From NCBI RefSeq assembly GCF_026914265.1, contig NC_069135.1, positions 62,548,738 to 62,612,737 of the forward strand: a DNA stretch of 64,000 nucleotides, written 5' to 3'. Numbering within the stretch: the first letter of the stretch is position 1; each line of letters starts with the position of its first letter. The notes under the pieces are model-generated. The model was not told the DNA's origin, ran no database searches, and saw only the letters and a program-made list of their open reading frames with translations. Made by a program: the position numbers and the translations under genes. Shown here one piece after another: positions 1 through 13,404 of this stretch. The DNA comes from Mya arenaria. Its lineage: Eukaryota; Mollusca; Bivalvia; Myida; Myidae.

Positions 1-640
1 GAATATGTTTAAATCAAGACTGTATATTGTACTCATGGTTTACTTTTATCCACTTTCATTTATTTTCGAAGCTATTTTTAGTTATTCTAAAAAAGCCTGC
101 GTTTAAATGTATATTAGCACGAAGATTAATTGGATTCAATTTTTTAAATACGAGATGCGTTTTATATTATAACAGTACACTTTGTAAAGGACAGAAAGAA
201 TTGCACTGCGTTCGAGCCATTTATTATATGAGGGTGAGTTAGATGAATTAGCGAGGAATACAGGTATATAAAGATATAACAATCACATATATTTTACATT
301 TAATTGAACAAAATGTAAGGATTTCAAAGGCACATCACAAGGCAAAATTCATAAATAAAATAATGAAATCTATTTACTAATGAATGATAATAATTCAAGA
401 TGAAAACATAATCGTACCATTACCAGAACAACTTTATTAGAATCGGGTTTTCTTTTGTTTTAAGTTATATACAATGTTACATCATTCAGCAATGTAATGC
501 AAATTAGGTACTAATGAGTTTATAAACAATCAAGGTTGGTTAATAAGTTAGCTAAACAAAATGTTAAATGGGTTGCATGTACAATGACACTATGTTTTTG
601 ACATTTAACACTTGTTTGTAATATCATCGTCATTCGTCAT
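1..640. repeat. Left part of unit 1; block also present in unit 2 and elsewhere
   Basis: This non-coding AT-rich stretch lies 3' of gene A. It is recognisable again at about 34,855-36,120 beside gene C and, more weakly, at about 31,500-31,950. Shared landmarks are the words around 'cactttcatttattttcgaag', 'ccatttatt' and 'ttgaacaaaatgt'. In unit 2 the block is itself duplicated (about 34,975-35,360 and 35,365-35,760). It probably includes 3' UTR of gene A: the minus strand reads AATAAA at 433-438. No coding frame is supported. Confidence 0.6.
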
Positions 641-686
641 CTCGCCCATGTTCATATTCTTTTTCGGAAAGTGTGAAAGAAGTTTC

Positions 687-2582
687 TCAGCTGAAGATAT
701 ATAGATTGATTTATTTGTTAGAACTTAACGATTAAGAGTTTGCATTAATATGTATTTCAAATGCAAGAACAATACAACAGGTTTGAAATGAATGTAATGA
801 CATATTGTAGCGTTGAAGCATTTCACATACGTACATTAATAGTTTAAATCAGTGGGATTGCATCGTGTTTAGTCGTTTAGACGTCCGTTGAGATTTTAAT
901 TACTACTATAAATCGTTATCAAAACGTAAAAAGACACTCACCAATGGTCAAGTCTTCCGCAGGGTCCGCATGCTTTTTCTTGCGGAACGCAGCCGCCTTT
1001 TGAGCCATCGAACACCTCGCCAACCGCACATTTCACCGTGCCAATATATTTTCCTCCCTGGCAACGCACGTATCGGTCACATCGCCCAAACTCATCCTGA
1101 TGGAATCCGTCTACTTTTGTACCGCACTCGGGCATCATTCCCCCGTGTTCTCGAGGAATCATATCTAATGAAACGCATTCGTTTTTTTTCCGCATGGAAC
1201 AATTGTGTTCGGCCATTTTCGTCAGCTTGGCATCTCTCCTCTTTGATCGTGCGTTCTTTGTAGCATACGGCGTAGAATGGACTCCAAGGTTTTACTGGAT
1301 GAACGTTTATTCCGTCAGGTTTGCCCACACAGCTTGGAAGGTCGACACTGCAGGGTCTACAGTGGGCAACGGGACACTGGTTGGATCTGTATTGGCCTGA
1401 AGTACAACAAAATACAAACTATTTTTCAGGAGTTAGGGTGTATTATATAAATAATATTATTGGGTGCTGGCCAGAACTTCTGGAATCTACTAGGTGCCGA
1501 AAATTTAGAGTTGCATCAATTTATGATATATGTTGGTGTTCAAAGTGTAATTACCAATGCATTTTGGCTGTTGAATTTCTATATTTCAAACAAAGTTTGA
1601 TAGGTCAACTTACATCCATCCTTGAACTCTGTCCTGCTACCACATTTTACATTCTCAAAATGGCCACACTGTTTGGTCTCAGTGTTGAACATCTGTGGGT
1701 AGGGACATTCAACAAGGTGTTGCTCGAAGAACCTGGGAATCCCATGTGTGTAACGGACACTGCAATTGTAGAAGGCTTGACATTCCGTGGGGTGTGGGAA
1801 CACGCCTCCGAACATGTTGCATCGTTCCTCTGGGCTAAGAGGCCCTGGAAAGTAAAACTAATTTTTAGCAAATTGATTCATAAAACAGGATTTATGTGTA
1901 AACTTTCGGCTACTGAGCTTGTTTCTTTATTTTTTCATATAATAATTAATATCTTTAAAGATGCATGATATACTCTTCTATACATTATTTGCCAAGAGTA
2001 GTTTTCAACCGAGGTATTTGCATAAAATAAATGTTAATTGGAATTAATTTGCTGTTTTCATTTTCGTATTCATTTATTTAAACTAAAGTATTAACTTTTT
2101 TCGACATAAAATTCACTCTTCAGTATAAATAATGCTTTATGTGTTCTATTTATAAAGACTATATAAATTATTTACTATATAAACTGATGTACATGTTTAG
2201 CAATTGTACACTTTGGCATGCTTTTTGAAAACACATACTTAGGAAAATCATACAATGTCAGACAATACAAACACCAGCGCTAGAACTTACCTAGGTCAGG
2301 CAGCAAGGGCATGTGGCCACCGCTTCCTTCTGTTGTTTTCTTGCAGTCATCATACATTGAACCTTTGGGAACACAAACGTTTGCGCTGGAGCTGAACACC
2401 GATCTAGGAGGACAAGGCGGCATCTCGACTTTTTTCCCAAACACGCACATGAAGAAGCCCGTACAGTCGGCCTTTCCGATGATCTGAAATATACCCGGGG
2501 TGCATTGCACGTGTTCGTCGTGGCCAGCAATGACCAATGTTGCGGCGACCAAAGCATACAACGATGTTGTGTATCCAATCAT
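687..2582 (-). CDS. Gene A: secreted four-module CBM14 (peritrophin-A-like) chitin-binding protein, frameshifted in exon 3
   Basis: Type-I member of the family, probably a secreted chitin binder for extracellular matrix, shell or gut lining (role inferred from the domain). Exons on the minus strand are 2291-2582, 1614-1844, 942-1396 and a last exon starting at 690. Exon 1 encodes a hydrophobic signal peptide (residues 1-20) and CBM14 module 1 (six Cys, about 27-80). Exon 2 encodes module 2 (six Cys). Exon 3 encodes a degenerate module 3 and module 4. Introns start GTAAGT and phases are 1,1,2. Exon 3 has an A8 run at about 1181-1188 where genes B and D have the codons for EKNEC. The extra base throws module 4 out of frame, although the rest of the exon is preserved. 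The gene is therefore either a fresh pseudogene or a homopolymer error in the assembly. An unspliced reading of exon 3 would stop at 938 after DHW. Closest relative is gene C. Confidence 0.82.
1880..1965 (+). repeat. Partial copy of the ~190-bp dispersed element in intron 1 of gene A
   Basis: The segment around 'ggctactgagcttgtttc' matches the 3' half of the dispersed element seen whole at 60,928-61,118. The same fragment sits at the same place in gene C (about 37,350-37,440), so it entered before the unit duplication. It lies antisense to the gene. Confidence 0.55.
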
Positions 2583-2749
2583 TGTTTCGCTATAAGGTTT
2601 GAGTATTATAGTTGGAAGTCATGTATGAAATAAAATGAACAATTGAATTATGTTTTCTATCAACGTTTTCTCACACACTGTTTGTTAAAAGGATGTAGTC
2701 CTAGTAAAAGTAAGCTTATTTTCGATTAAAATCTTTGTCAATGCGTAGT

Positions 2750-2870
2750 TAGAGAATGGTTTGAATGTTAAAGATGCGACTTTATATAGAAATTTTCGAC
2801 AACCTTTAGGCGGCGGGGCTTCCTGGCGCGGTTAACACACGCTCTTAAATTAATGACGTAGGCGCATAAC
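2750..2870 (-). promoter_or_regulatory. Gene A promoter
   Basis: Reading the minus strand toward the gene: TACGTCA (2854-2860), a GC-rich box containing CCCCGCC (about 2810-2818), then TATATAAA (2781-2788). The TATA box is about 200 nt before the start codon, as in genes B, C and D. A start site about 30 nt past the TATA box would give a 5' UTR of about 170 nt. The element order is conserved in all four genes. Confidence 0.7.
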
Positions 2871-5830
2871 TTGAGTAGGAAATTGTAATTTAATTTTCGT
2901 GGCCCTGTCAGTTAACTTAGTGTTTCAACAATGTTTATTATATTATAATGATAATTAAGTCGTAATCGTAAAAATGTGTCACTTATTTGTTTCAAGTCAT
3001 TTGTAACGTAATGTTGACATGCTCATTGAGAGACTAGAAATATTTAAATATGTTTTTAAATAATTAAATTAGTTGCTAAATGGTTGATACTTTAACGCCG
3101 TCGTGGTTTTGTACAGTTGTAAATTTTGCCTTATAAAGAGACGGTTTGAAGGTAGCATCACCCGATCATACACTTTGTATTGTATTGTATCTTTTTTTAA
3201 AACATCAGTATTTAAAGACAAACAAATAAACGATAAGGAGATAATATCGACTGTTTTGAAAAGACGATTTCATGTTTCACAAATTCTTACCTCCCATTTC
3301 TTTCGTAAACAAGAAATACGAAATTGCGAAATATGACTTTTCGAAGAATCGATTCTGATTAGATACAGATGAAGCCACTATTTGACTGAATATATTTCAT
3401 TGTCAGGGTGTTTATGCGAAGTCTTGTATTGTTCTTGTTTGTATAGACAGTTTATTAATACTTTGAAAAACATTTTCTGATGTTTATTTTGTCCTTCTCC
3501 GATGTTTGTGTAGAAATAATATATTACTGTATAGTCCTTTTCCGATGTTTGTGTGGAAATAATATTATTGTATAGTTCTTTTCCGATGTTTGTATATTTT
3601 TTCTGTTGTTTATACATTATTTATTTGCTAATGGTTTCCTGATATTTAGGAAATATAAGCTTAAATACATACACATTAAAAACACCTACTTAATTTTCCA
3701 GCTTAATTTATTTTTAGAGGTATTTCTAACAGTAGACATACGCAAGAATAAAACAGAAATCACGTTGAATCGTTTTGATATAAGCATTAGACCTTGTAGG
3801 AAATTGTGTATCACGTGAGAAACAAATAGCGGAAATCAAAGGCGAAGTTAAAATTCCAACCCTATAAAGATAACCTCTGAATAGCGAGCTATTACCGGGC
3901 GTAAACGTCATTATGGAGCATTAGCAATACATTCCACACGAATCGAGGCATGAGTATAAAAACGTACAGTTACATCATTTCTATGTTAAACAATGCATAA
4001 TTAAATTACGAAGATTATGATATCTGACAGCAGTGTGAGGTGATACAATGTGATTAGTTATCGTACCAGTGAATGTAAGAAATATTAATAAAATGCGCAA
4101 ATAATTTAAATCTAACACGTTATTTATTTACCAACAAAATTAAATGCATGTTAATCGTCATGGTAAACACAACGACAGTCAGAGAAGGGTTCTTTCGAAA
4201 AATGTCTTAAATCACCATGCGGTTCCAATACGACAAACTATTGCCAATACTTTGGAGATAAAACCATTTGAATCATGATTTGATATTTCGAGAAACCACA
4301 AAACATTCACCTTCTAAAGTTAAGTGTCTAAGGCGGCTAAGGTGTCTAGCTCATGTGAATTAATGGTTCATGTGGCAACGCAAATTTGCAAGTCATTTCC
4401 TTGTAAAAATGCTTAGGGTTTGTGTAGGAAAACTTGACCTCAATAGTTTGAACATCATGCTTAAGGTCAATATAATAGTAGTGACAATTTATACAACGGA
4501 AAATGAAAGTCTCCGGTGTTAGGATGGTTTATCATACTTTCATTGAGGACACCACCGCTTAGCTGAGAAGCTGATAATGTGGCCTTCGCAAGTATAGAAA
4601 TGTTTGCTGTTGAAAGATTAAACAAAAAATATCTATATTTGATTTTCGTAAGTAATGGATGCTGATAAAATATGGTTAATAATCGGAACAATGACTGTAA
4701 AAATATAGATAAACTGCGTAAATGTTTTTACAAAATATAATTTGCAATTGCTAAAAAAAATAACCACATGTTTATCATTTTGGTTATGACAACGACAGTC
4801 AAAGAAATGTAATTTTGCACAATTGTCTATAATTTTCATATGACAAACTATTGCCAATACTTTTGTAGCTAAACAAAATTGAATCATGGTTTGATATTTT
4901 AAGAAACCACAGACCATTCCCTGCCTTTGTTAAGTAAAGTGGCGATGACGGATTATGTGTTGAGTTCATGCGATTTGATTGTAGTAATATTGTTAATGTA
5001 GCAACGCGAATTTGCAAGTCATTTCCTTGTAAAAATGTTTAGGGTTTGTGTAGAAATACCCCAATTGTGTGAACACCAAGCCTAAGGTCAATGCTATTGT
5101 ATTGACAATTTGTAAAACATAACGTGAAAGTTTTCGGTGTTAGGATGATTTATTGTACTTTCATTAAGGTCTTTACCGCGCCTCAGCTTAGACGCTGATA
5201 AGTGGCCTTCATAAGTATAAATATGTTTACTATGTGAAGACAAAACAAATAAAACGAACCTATGTCGTGACAAATTTCTTCCTGTTTCTTTTTGCTTTTA
5301 GACTTCCATTCTATTTAATTAAGATTTCCTATAATGCAGTTGAATTTAATTCGATTCAGGGATGTTAAATGGAGCTAATTTACTGTATGCATAGACGCCA
5401 GTTGTATCCTTTTCTGTGGTAGTAATTGTTATATTGTTTTAGTTGTATTGCACACTTACAAATGGTTTATAAAATATTCAAACAAGGTGATTATTTAAAA
5501 ATGTCATGTGGAATTTAATAATTTTCCGTTTCAACTAGTTGTTCCGTTTTGCTTGCAAAATGCGGGGAAAGATAATTGGGTGAAAACGATTTTGAAATGT
5601 AATTTCATTGGTTTTACGAAATTCCTCCGTGATCTTTAGATTTTGTATTTTTCTTGTCTTATGACACCTTGCGAAACAAACATAGGTCGACCACATTATA
5701 TTACACCATACTATTTCAATGCAAACTTTATGTGCAAGGCTAGAAGGTAACGATTCATTGTCTTGCTTCAATGCACAATAACAAAAATAACATAATATAC
5801 ATCAAATGATATGGCCAAAAATTCAACCAC
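2871..5830. other. Intergenic DNA without a recognisable gene; internal 0.6-kb tandem duplication
   Basis: No supported coding region. About 3,490-3,600 holds three 40-43-bp tandem copies built on 'ccgatgtttgtg'. About 4,090-5,250 is a direct duplication with a spacing near 625 bp; the word 'tttgcaagtcatttcc' occurs at 4,384 and again near 5,010, followed both times by 'ttgtaaaaatg'. The same pair occurs in unit 2 (about 42,840-43,990), so it predates the unit duplication. Confidence 0.6.
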
Positions 5831-6490
5831 CAAACCCTGCACATTGTTACATTCCAGTTGCCACCTTAAAGCACACAACACATAGAGTTTTCAAAGGGGT
5901 TTAGACTGGGGTTATCGCCTTCAAACACTCAACACACACCGTTAACACTGGGTTATCCACCTTTGAACACTCAAAACACAAGGTATACACTAGTGTTCGC
6001 GCTTTAAAACACTAAACACACATCGTTTACAACACACTCTGATTATACAGGGGTTTCCACCTTTCAACTCACAACACGGAGCGTTAACATCACACACCGC
6101 TAACAGTGGGGTTTGCACATTACAACAATAAACACGCAGTGTTAAACACAATGGTTTCCGACATTAAGCTTTAAACACGTAGCGTTATCAACACACATCG
6201 CTGACACTGGGGGCCTTGAAACTCTTAACACCCCGCACTTACACGGGGGTTTCCGCCTTGGCACTCAATACGAAGCGCTGATACCGGCGTTCACGCCTTG
6301 AGTCACTTAACACGCAACACTAACACTTAAAACACAGCGCTTACACTTAACACATAGCTCTTACACTAAAGCATCCAACTTGAAACACTCAAACATATAC
6401 TTACACTGTGGTTCAACACATATCTTTTACATTGGAGTTTACACATTGAAACATTCAAAACATAGCGTTCACAATGGGGTTCCCGCCTCC
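5831..6490. repeat. Degenerate ~55-60-bp minisatellite, unit 1 (unexpanded)
   Basis: Diverged tandem copies of a unit of the form 'ttgaaacactcaacacac' plus spacer plus 'acactggggtt'. Only about one copy of the 'ttttcaaaggggtt' monomer (about 5,890) is present here. Its counterpart in unit 2 (44,560-47,690) carries about 34 near-identical copies. Confidence 0.75.
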
Positions 6491-7974
6491 GGGTTTATAG
6501 CAAAAAAATTAAAGGGTACTGACCAGATATTTATAAACCAAAGCAATCATTTGCTGTAAGTAGCCCAATGTCTTTTTTAGTGACCACGCCCCAACCCGAA
6601 ACACATGAAAACACCCGGAAATTTGTACAGTTATGGGTATTACATTTAGGTGTCTGTTATCATCGATCAGATCGATCAGATCTCAGATCAATTGATATTT
6701 ACATTTTTTTTTATTTTTTGATCTGTCAAAGCATGTGCGGTGCGGCCCATTTTTGGAAACATCCCTAATTGGCAGTTAGTCAATGAACAAACACAAGTTT
6801 TCTGGCACCATTGCAATATACAGTGGGTACAGACATTTCTTAAAATAGGCCTGTATGTACTTATAAATCCAAGAACAGTTTATATCAGAATGTATGAATT
6901 TGATACGTTCTTGTCTTGTTCTTAATCTAACAAAATTTGTGTAACATTCATTCAATTTTAAGTGAATGGAAATTTTATGTTTGCATTTCCATCTTCCTTA
7001 ATTGATGTCATGGGGAAATGGTTTGAGTGCAATGCAGCTCATATCCTTTTTAATATTTCGACCTTTGAATTAATGTGGAATTCGATAAATTGTCTTCGTA
7101 TAAAGATGACTAGTTTTGCACGTTTGACTTCATGGGTGTCAGATTGTCAAATGAGCCACTAATAGATTAACGTTGTCATTGCATAATTATCAAAGTGAAG
7201 TATCAGCATTTAGACGCTTACGTCCATTTTTTGACCTTCAAAATGAAAGACAAACTTTTTACATGCCTTTACTTAGTGATGGCGCGAATATCGAATATAA
7301 TCGAAATATTTTTGATTGAAAGCGAAAATCGGCGAAATCGTTTTTGATAATCCATAATCGATCATCATCGAACAACTTTTTTTACTTAAAAACAAAAAAA
7401 TACACGTCGTGTACAAAGAGTTGAATCATTACAATATATAGTCAAATTGGTGTTATAAATGTACATTTTTTATTTTTTTATTTTATATGTTAGGCCATCT
7501 TTGACATATACTTGACTGGAAGATTGTTTTAACTATCATGAACATTAACTGTATTTGAGTAAAATTTAGATGCATGAAAATCGTTGCTCATTTTGATTCG
7601 ATTAGCGAATATGGAATTGTTCCGTTAAATACTACCTTTACCACGAGGTAATGCCGCGTTTTGACGTTGAATATGTTGTGATGTACAATTATGTAGTTCA
7701 GGGAATCCTCATACACAGCTAATACTTTTGTTTGTGAGTTGTACTGTACTTTAATATTGATTCACTAGGGGATGGTCGGGAACACTTTTATTAACCATAA
7801 CCCGACGAATCTAGTACTACCATCCAATCATTCGTGTTGTATTATGTTTGTTTATGTCAGCCTTCACACTCTTGTGACACTTGATATGACAAACGATCAA
7901 AATGTTATCTAAATGTACTTGTTTTTGTTTCAGACAAATTTGTCACCTAGCGGTGCTTCTTTTAATTGGTACAG
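6491..7974. other. Intergenic DNA, colinear with 47,700-49,310
   Basis: No gene seen. It contains a GATC-rich quasi-palindrome at about 6,660-6,695 and a CGA/TCG-rich patch at about 7,285-7,375 that may be an eroded transposon end. Divergence from the unit-2 copy is visibly higher than around 13 kb. Confidence 0.5.
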
Positions 7975-8215
7975 GTATATCAAGTATCAATGGACCCGGT
8001 GCAGTATTAATGGACCTTATGAAATGTCCGTATAATAAACATGTAGAAGCCCGTCGTTTGTAAGGTATCGTGAACATATGAAAAATCAGTGTGATAAACC
8101 AGTACAAGCCCGCCCGTTCAAAGCAATGTTACAATATAAATGACCAGTTTGATAAACCTGTACAAGCCCACAGTTGAATAGCAACCTGACAATTATTAAT
8201 ATTCAGTAAGATAAG
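7975..8215. repeat. ~57-bp tandem repeat, about 4 copies
   Basis: Diverged copies of a monomer containing 'tgataaacctgtacaagccc'. The matching array in unit 2 (49,310-49,690) has about six or seven copies. Confidence 0.65.
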
Positions 8216-10019
8216 TTTATTTCTGTTTTAGTGTAATTTAATGCATGTTAAATTTGACAAATGTTTTTGCTGAGAATCAGTTTAATTGACAGATGATTAT
8301 ATGTTAATTAAAATGAAGTTAAGTAGATTGATTAGGTATTGTATGATATCGATGTGGTTAGATCATGTGATGCTTGCAACGTTTCCTTTTAAGTTTTTAC
8401 CTTTATACTCCCATAACAAAGACCTCTCCAGCATTTCAAGTATCCGAGACATGTTTTGCCTTTGTTCGAAGAATTAAGTTATCAAGATAAAGTTAAATTG
8501 ATTTGAGCATGTTCCATGTAATGATTGTTTTGACATTATAGCGTGGAATTAACATTCATCGCATATAAAAACTATTGCGTTTCAAAAATAATAGGACTCG
8601 ATGTCGCTTAATTAACAAAAACACTTGTAATCCATTTGTTGAATTGAGTTCCTAGTAGCACTCGGACGTTGACTTATACATACATGGGAATATACAATAA
8701 CTTTGATCATATATAACATTTAAAAATCATATAAATAAATTTTGAGTTAAAATAGTTTACCTGTTCTTCCAGAAATCGTATTCTTTGATAAAATAAATTT
8801 AGGTAGCAAATAAAATTTGCTTACACAAGATAATACTCATTTACAAAACAATCAGCTTGAATAATGCTAAATGGCGACCCAAACATTCGATCATATTCAA
8901 ATTACTACAATGATTTTTCGTATAAAATTATCATATAAATTTCGATCTGTTCACTCAAACGCCTAACGCCTATAATTAAAACACACTACCTACATGACAT
9001 AACATCAAGGACCACACCGTATTTGGGCACTTCCACTTCTGCACCATATAATCATGAAGAATGTATTCCACAAATACATCGTTGTTGACAAATTGTCGGT
9101 AGTTTGGAACACAGTTAAGCAATACGCAACGAATTGGTTGATTCCTATTCGTCTAAAAGACTTTTTAAATTTTTATCGTACATGTATATGCTTTCTAAAT
9201 CAAGTAGTAAGATACTTTACGATTGTAGGAGCTCGAATATTGTTTTACAAGATTAAACAAAAATAACTTCATTGAATAATGTTTACATCAATTGTTTTGC
9301 ATCGACTTAAGTGTTTCAATATGGCGTATAACCTTTTTTGTGATAGAATACTGCAGGAATCATTATTGATCGTCTGATTCCTATTTTGTTTTTGAGGAAC
9401 CAACAATCAATCATATTTGTCTATCGCTATGGTTCATATGCTAATTACAACACATACGTTTTTATTCAATTTTTATCATCAAAGAACCTGTCACAACTCA
9501 GTCTCATGCATCAAAGAAGCCAGGTGAGCCTTAATGATATCAAATGGCGATGTTGCATTCTTATAGATGAATAAGTAATTGATAACAATTCTTAGAAACG
9601 GTGCGTTATAGTGCACAACCTTCTTTGTCATAGCAACTTTCCATATGTGCTTTAATTGATAAAGAGATATGACATAGTTTAGATTGACTGTTGGTTTGTT
9701 ACAACCCAAGGAAGTTAAATATACATAGAATACGCTGTATATGCTTTAGTTTGCAATGCGAAGGGGCATTGTTTAGATTGACCTTTTTATTTGTTGTTAT
9801 AAACGAACACATTTATATACATAGAGTACGCAGTGTAGGAATTGCGTTCGTCACATCATGTCACATCGTCGCGTCCATGAAAAATATTGTATCGCATGAA
9901 GCTTCAAAAGATTCGCACCCATACTCCTGAAACTTACCAATATTGGTTATAAAGGAGTATTGCACCAATTGTCATGAAACTACATAGGAATGTTGGTAAG
10001 CATGAATATTGCACCCATC
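8216..10019. other. Intergenic DNA, no gene recognised
   Basis: Colinear with about 49,735-51,590 of unit 2, except that the counterpart of 8,237-8,500 is inverted and partly duplicated there. Short open frames here are not preserved in the other unit. Confidence 0.5.
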
Positions 10020-10720
10020 ATCATGTAATTTCAAAGGAATGTTAGACAGCATAGGAAATTATTCGTCTGCAATTTATCTAACATGTCACTCGCTCTAGCA
10101 AGTGTTCAAGTGGTATCTGTAGATATTTATCACTTCTTTAATAGCTCAATGTAATATTGTCAGCATAGGAAACTACAAGTGAAATTCTTGTGACATTTCA
10201 CTCGCTCTAACAAGTGTGCAAGGCGCGTCTGGGGATATTGATCACATCTTGAACAGTCCAAAGTAATGTTGTCAGCATAGGAAATCCTACATCTTCAATT
10301 AATGTGACATTTCACTTGCTCTTACAAGTGTTAAATCGGCATCTAGGGTGATTTATCACATCTTATATAGCTCATATTTGCGTTGGTCATCGTAGGAAAT
10401 TGTACATTTTCAACTTGTATGTCAGTTCACTCGCTTAAGCAAGTTTCAAGCGGCGTCTGGAGGTATTCCTTACACCTGTGATAGCTCCTAGTAATGTTGG
10501 TAAGCGTGAGAAATCGTACATCAGCAATTTGTGTGACAGTTCATTCGCTCTTACAAGTGTTAAGGTGGTATCTTGGAATATTTATCACATCTTTAATAGC
10601 TCAGTGTAATGTTGGTCAGCATAAGAAATGGTACATCTTTAATTATTGTGACATTTCACTCGCTCAACAAGTGTTCAAGTTACCACTGGGGATATTTATC
10701 ACATTTGTGATAGCTCTCGT
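10020..10720. repeat. ~113-bp tandem repeat, about 6 copies
   Basis: The word 'cactcgctct' or close variants recurs near 10,088, 10,200, 10,313, 10,429, 10,543 and 10,657. Each is followed by 'aagtgttcaag', 'tatttatcacat' and 'agctca' in the same order. Unit 2 has only about two copies (51,590-51,880). Confidence 0.75.
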
Positions 10721-12536
10721 TTTCTATAATTTAAAGACTAGAATGCTGTGTGTTGACACAGTAGCAACGCATTTCTAGATTTTCTTGCAAACTTTTAAAT
10801 AATACATCATAGGGCGCTAGTTTGTCAATCTTATAGAAAAAGCATGTTGAAATGCTAATGCCGTAATGGCGACAAACGTAGGCATGAATATTTTATTTGT
10901 TTTGTGCACATTTTTGTAATTAAGAAATGTTTAACACAGAGTGTAATTTAAATTTAAACGCTTGTGTATCTAGGTGGTGGAGATATTTACAAATGTGATG
11001 AGCAATTTTCTTTTCTTCGGATGTTTGCTTTTTAAATTAATTAGCATACTGTTTTAAGCTATTTCCGTTTCCAATGAAGTACGTTAATGCACAGTTTAAG
11101 TTCAAATGTACTCCAATATTTATAATATATGAATGTGGTTATACTTTAATACTGAACAATTGTAAATCGCATGGGGGTGACTCCCTGATTCACCAGCAAA
11201 TGTTAAAAATTGCTACATTATTCATGTTACAGGTTATATAATGTTCTGGAATATAAAATATTTATGAAAACGAAACAACAAATAAACTTCTTAAAGGTCT
11301 TGAAAACAAAATCAAAATAAGTTATTCCTCGACCGAATTTAGCTTAAATTAATCCAAAATTTGTATGTATAATGTAATTTTCGTCATTTGTTTTACATGC
11401 TATGAATAAGCAAGCAATACCCTGTCAAATGATACCAAATTAAATGGGGGTCACTAGACATCAACATTTTACTTGATTGACAATATAGCTATCAGCTAAC
11501 TAGCGTACTGGTGGATAGGTGACTGCATGTTTTATAGCATGTGTAAATCAATAGATTTATATTAACAAGTTCAAAGGGAGAAAAGTTAAAGATATTATGC
11601 CGTGAATACAATGAGCATAAATTACAAAGCAGGAAACGATATCCTTTATTTTATTAGTTTGAACGAATGAAGGAGGAACATGGTCTATATCTCAACTAGA
11701 TTTAACATTAGATCTTTATCTTTATCTAAGATGTAATTTTAGACACGACATGTTAGATATATTGGATATGAAGTTATTTGAATATGTGCGGTCGACAACT
11801 CATTCATCATAAGTGAAGGCAAGAGTATAAATAAAACAAAATCTTAAATTTATTGTAAATTGTTGTTTGTGGTTATGTTAAGCAAGTTAAAATTGTTATG
11901 TAGTGGTGTAAGAAAAATAAACTATGATTTAACAGATTCCAAGTAGTTAATAACTGATGCAATGACTTCCTGAATAAAATCATGATAGAGATTGAAATGG
12001 GCTTCCGCAAATACAAATTTATGATCATTGTACTTATGAAGAACTTGGTTCATACTAAGTCGATAACTTGTTTAATACTTCTTTTATTTTTAAGATAATA
12101 ATACAATAAAATACACAGGGACAAGCCCACTTGTCTTTCATTTCTTTCTTTAGCTACTAAGTGGTCAAAATGCCACAGCGTTTATTTTCATTGGAGCTTC
12201 ATTACCGTTACCAGCAGGTGTCGATTAGATATTCTGAGAATAGTTGGAATAGTTAATCGCTTAAGCATATACAAAGAATGACACTAAGACTTGAGTTATA
12301 AGGATCTGCCTTTTGCTAAACTAATACGATACTTAGTACCATCGAAGAACAATAGGCAACGGCTCAGGACAACCGCTAACGGCTATTTTAAGTAGTGTCC
12401 AGAAATAAGTTTAATTTAATACCTTGTTTACTAAAATCTTATTAAAGGGGTTTGGTCTAATTAATTTTGACGTCACTGAAACTATTGATGGACACGCTCC
12501 TTTTTGTGGCGATAGCCAGTAAAATACTTTGGTTAT
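10721..12536. other. Intergenic DNA, no gene recognised
   Basis: Colinear with about 51,880-53,768. Near 12,140 unit 2 has about 150 extra bases (about 53,237-53,385). I see no coding region, RNA gene or clear transposon here. Confidence 0.5.
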
Positions 12537-12934
12537 TGTCACGTGAGATTAAATTTATCACATGATATCGTTAAACTATTAAGGGGAATTAGGAACACTT
12601 CTGAATGGTCAACTACAATGGGTGCCAATAAGGGAGTATAAAACCTTATTTTTGAAGGTCGAGAGGTAGTCTGTTTCTGGTTAGGATTCTGAAAGTCGAA
12701 AATGTAATTGATTTTAAATCTTCAGATCTACGGACCGAGTTGAGGCAGTCGTCTGCCTGATTTTGATCTGAGAGTCAGCTTTGCTCTCGTTTAATAGAAC
12801 AAATTAATTGGCAACTAAGAAATAATTAATTGCTAACAATAAAATATGCAAAATCGGACGTGGTTGTTTTGACTTTATTAGTATACGGTTGGACGGCTTA
12901 GTGTATAGCAAGGAAATGGAGTGAGGGTGTTACA
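12537..12934 (+). mobile_element. Possible solo LTR or promoter-like block (fossil)
   Basis: A 0.4-kb block with CCAAT (12,625-12,629), TATAAAA (12,637-12,643), a short GAGAG/CTCTC hairpin near 12,770-12,790 and AATAAAA (12,838-12,844). It begins TGTCAC and ends TGTTACA. This order resembles a Ty3-type LTR, but I see no convincing target duplication and no internal element. It could instead be the core promoter of an unrecognised host transcript. It occurs in both units (partner about 53,766-54,154), so it predates the duplication. Confidence 0.25.
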
Positions 12935-13099
12935 TACGTGTATATGAATAAACAATCACGGAAGTGTGCTTCACCCTCCTTTTAAGGTAACTTGATAATC
13001 GCAAACATCAATATGCATATAGAAGCATCATACTTCTTTTAATCCTAATGATTTAAATGTCAAGGTAAAGGTTTGTAGTTTTCGATAAGATTAATATGT

Positions 13100-13176
13100 C
13101 GAAGCAATAACTCTGTTGGTAGCGCTTCTCGCTAATAATCTGTCGATCGATGGTTCTAGTCCTACCCGGTGCATTT
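13100..13176 (+). repeat. Degenerate tRNA-like SINE head
   Basis: The segment has an A-box-like 'ttggtagcgc' and a B-box-like 'ggttctagtcctac' at tRNA-like spacing. It does not fold as a good tRNA, so it is read as the head of an old tRNA-derived SINE. The same head lies at about 54,337-54,411 in unit 2. Confidence 0.45.
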
Positions 13177-13404
13177 TAACATACAAGTTAAATGGTATAA
13201 ATGAACGCCAATCATGTGTAGCTGTTACAAAAATTGTTCCAATGCCGAGACTCTTGAAAGTGAAATCGTCTACCTTTTGTAAAAATATACATATACAAGC
13301 ATGATTCTCGGGCAATCTGTAAAATCATGAAGTCAATAAAAACACTCCCATACAGAGACAACTAAAATACAGGTTATTAAAGAGTAAATTGTACCGCGGA
13401 AAGT

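Noticed and set aside
1321-1968. 215-codon plus-strand frame
   Set aside because: It is antisense to exons 2 and 3 of gene A and to intron 2; the minus strand carries the CBM14 cysteines and splice sites.
7285-7375. DNA-transposon terminus in the CGA-rich patch
   Set aside because: No matching inverted end or target duplication could be found by eye, and the unit-2 copy near 48,580 has drifted.
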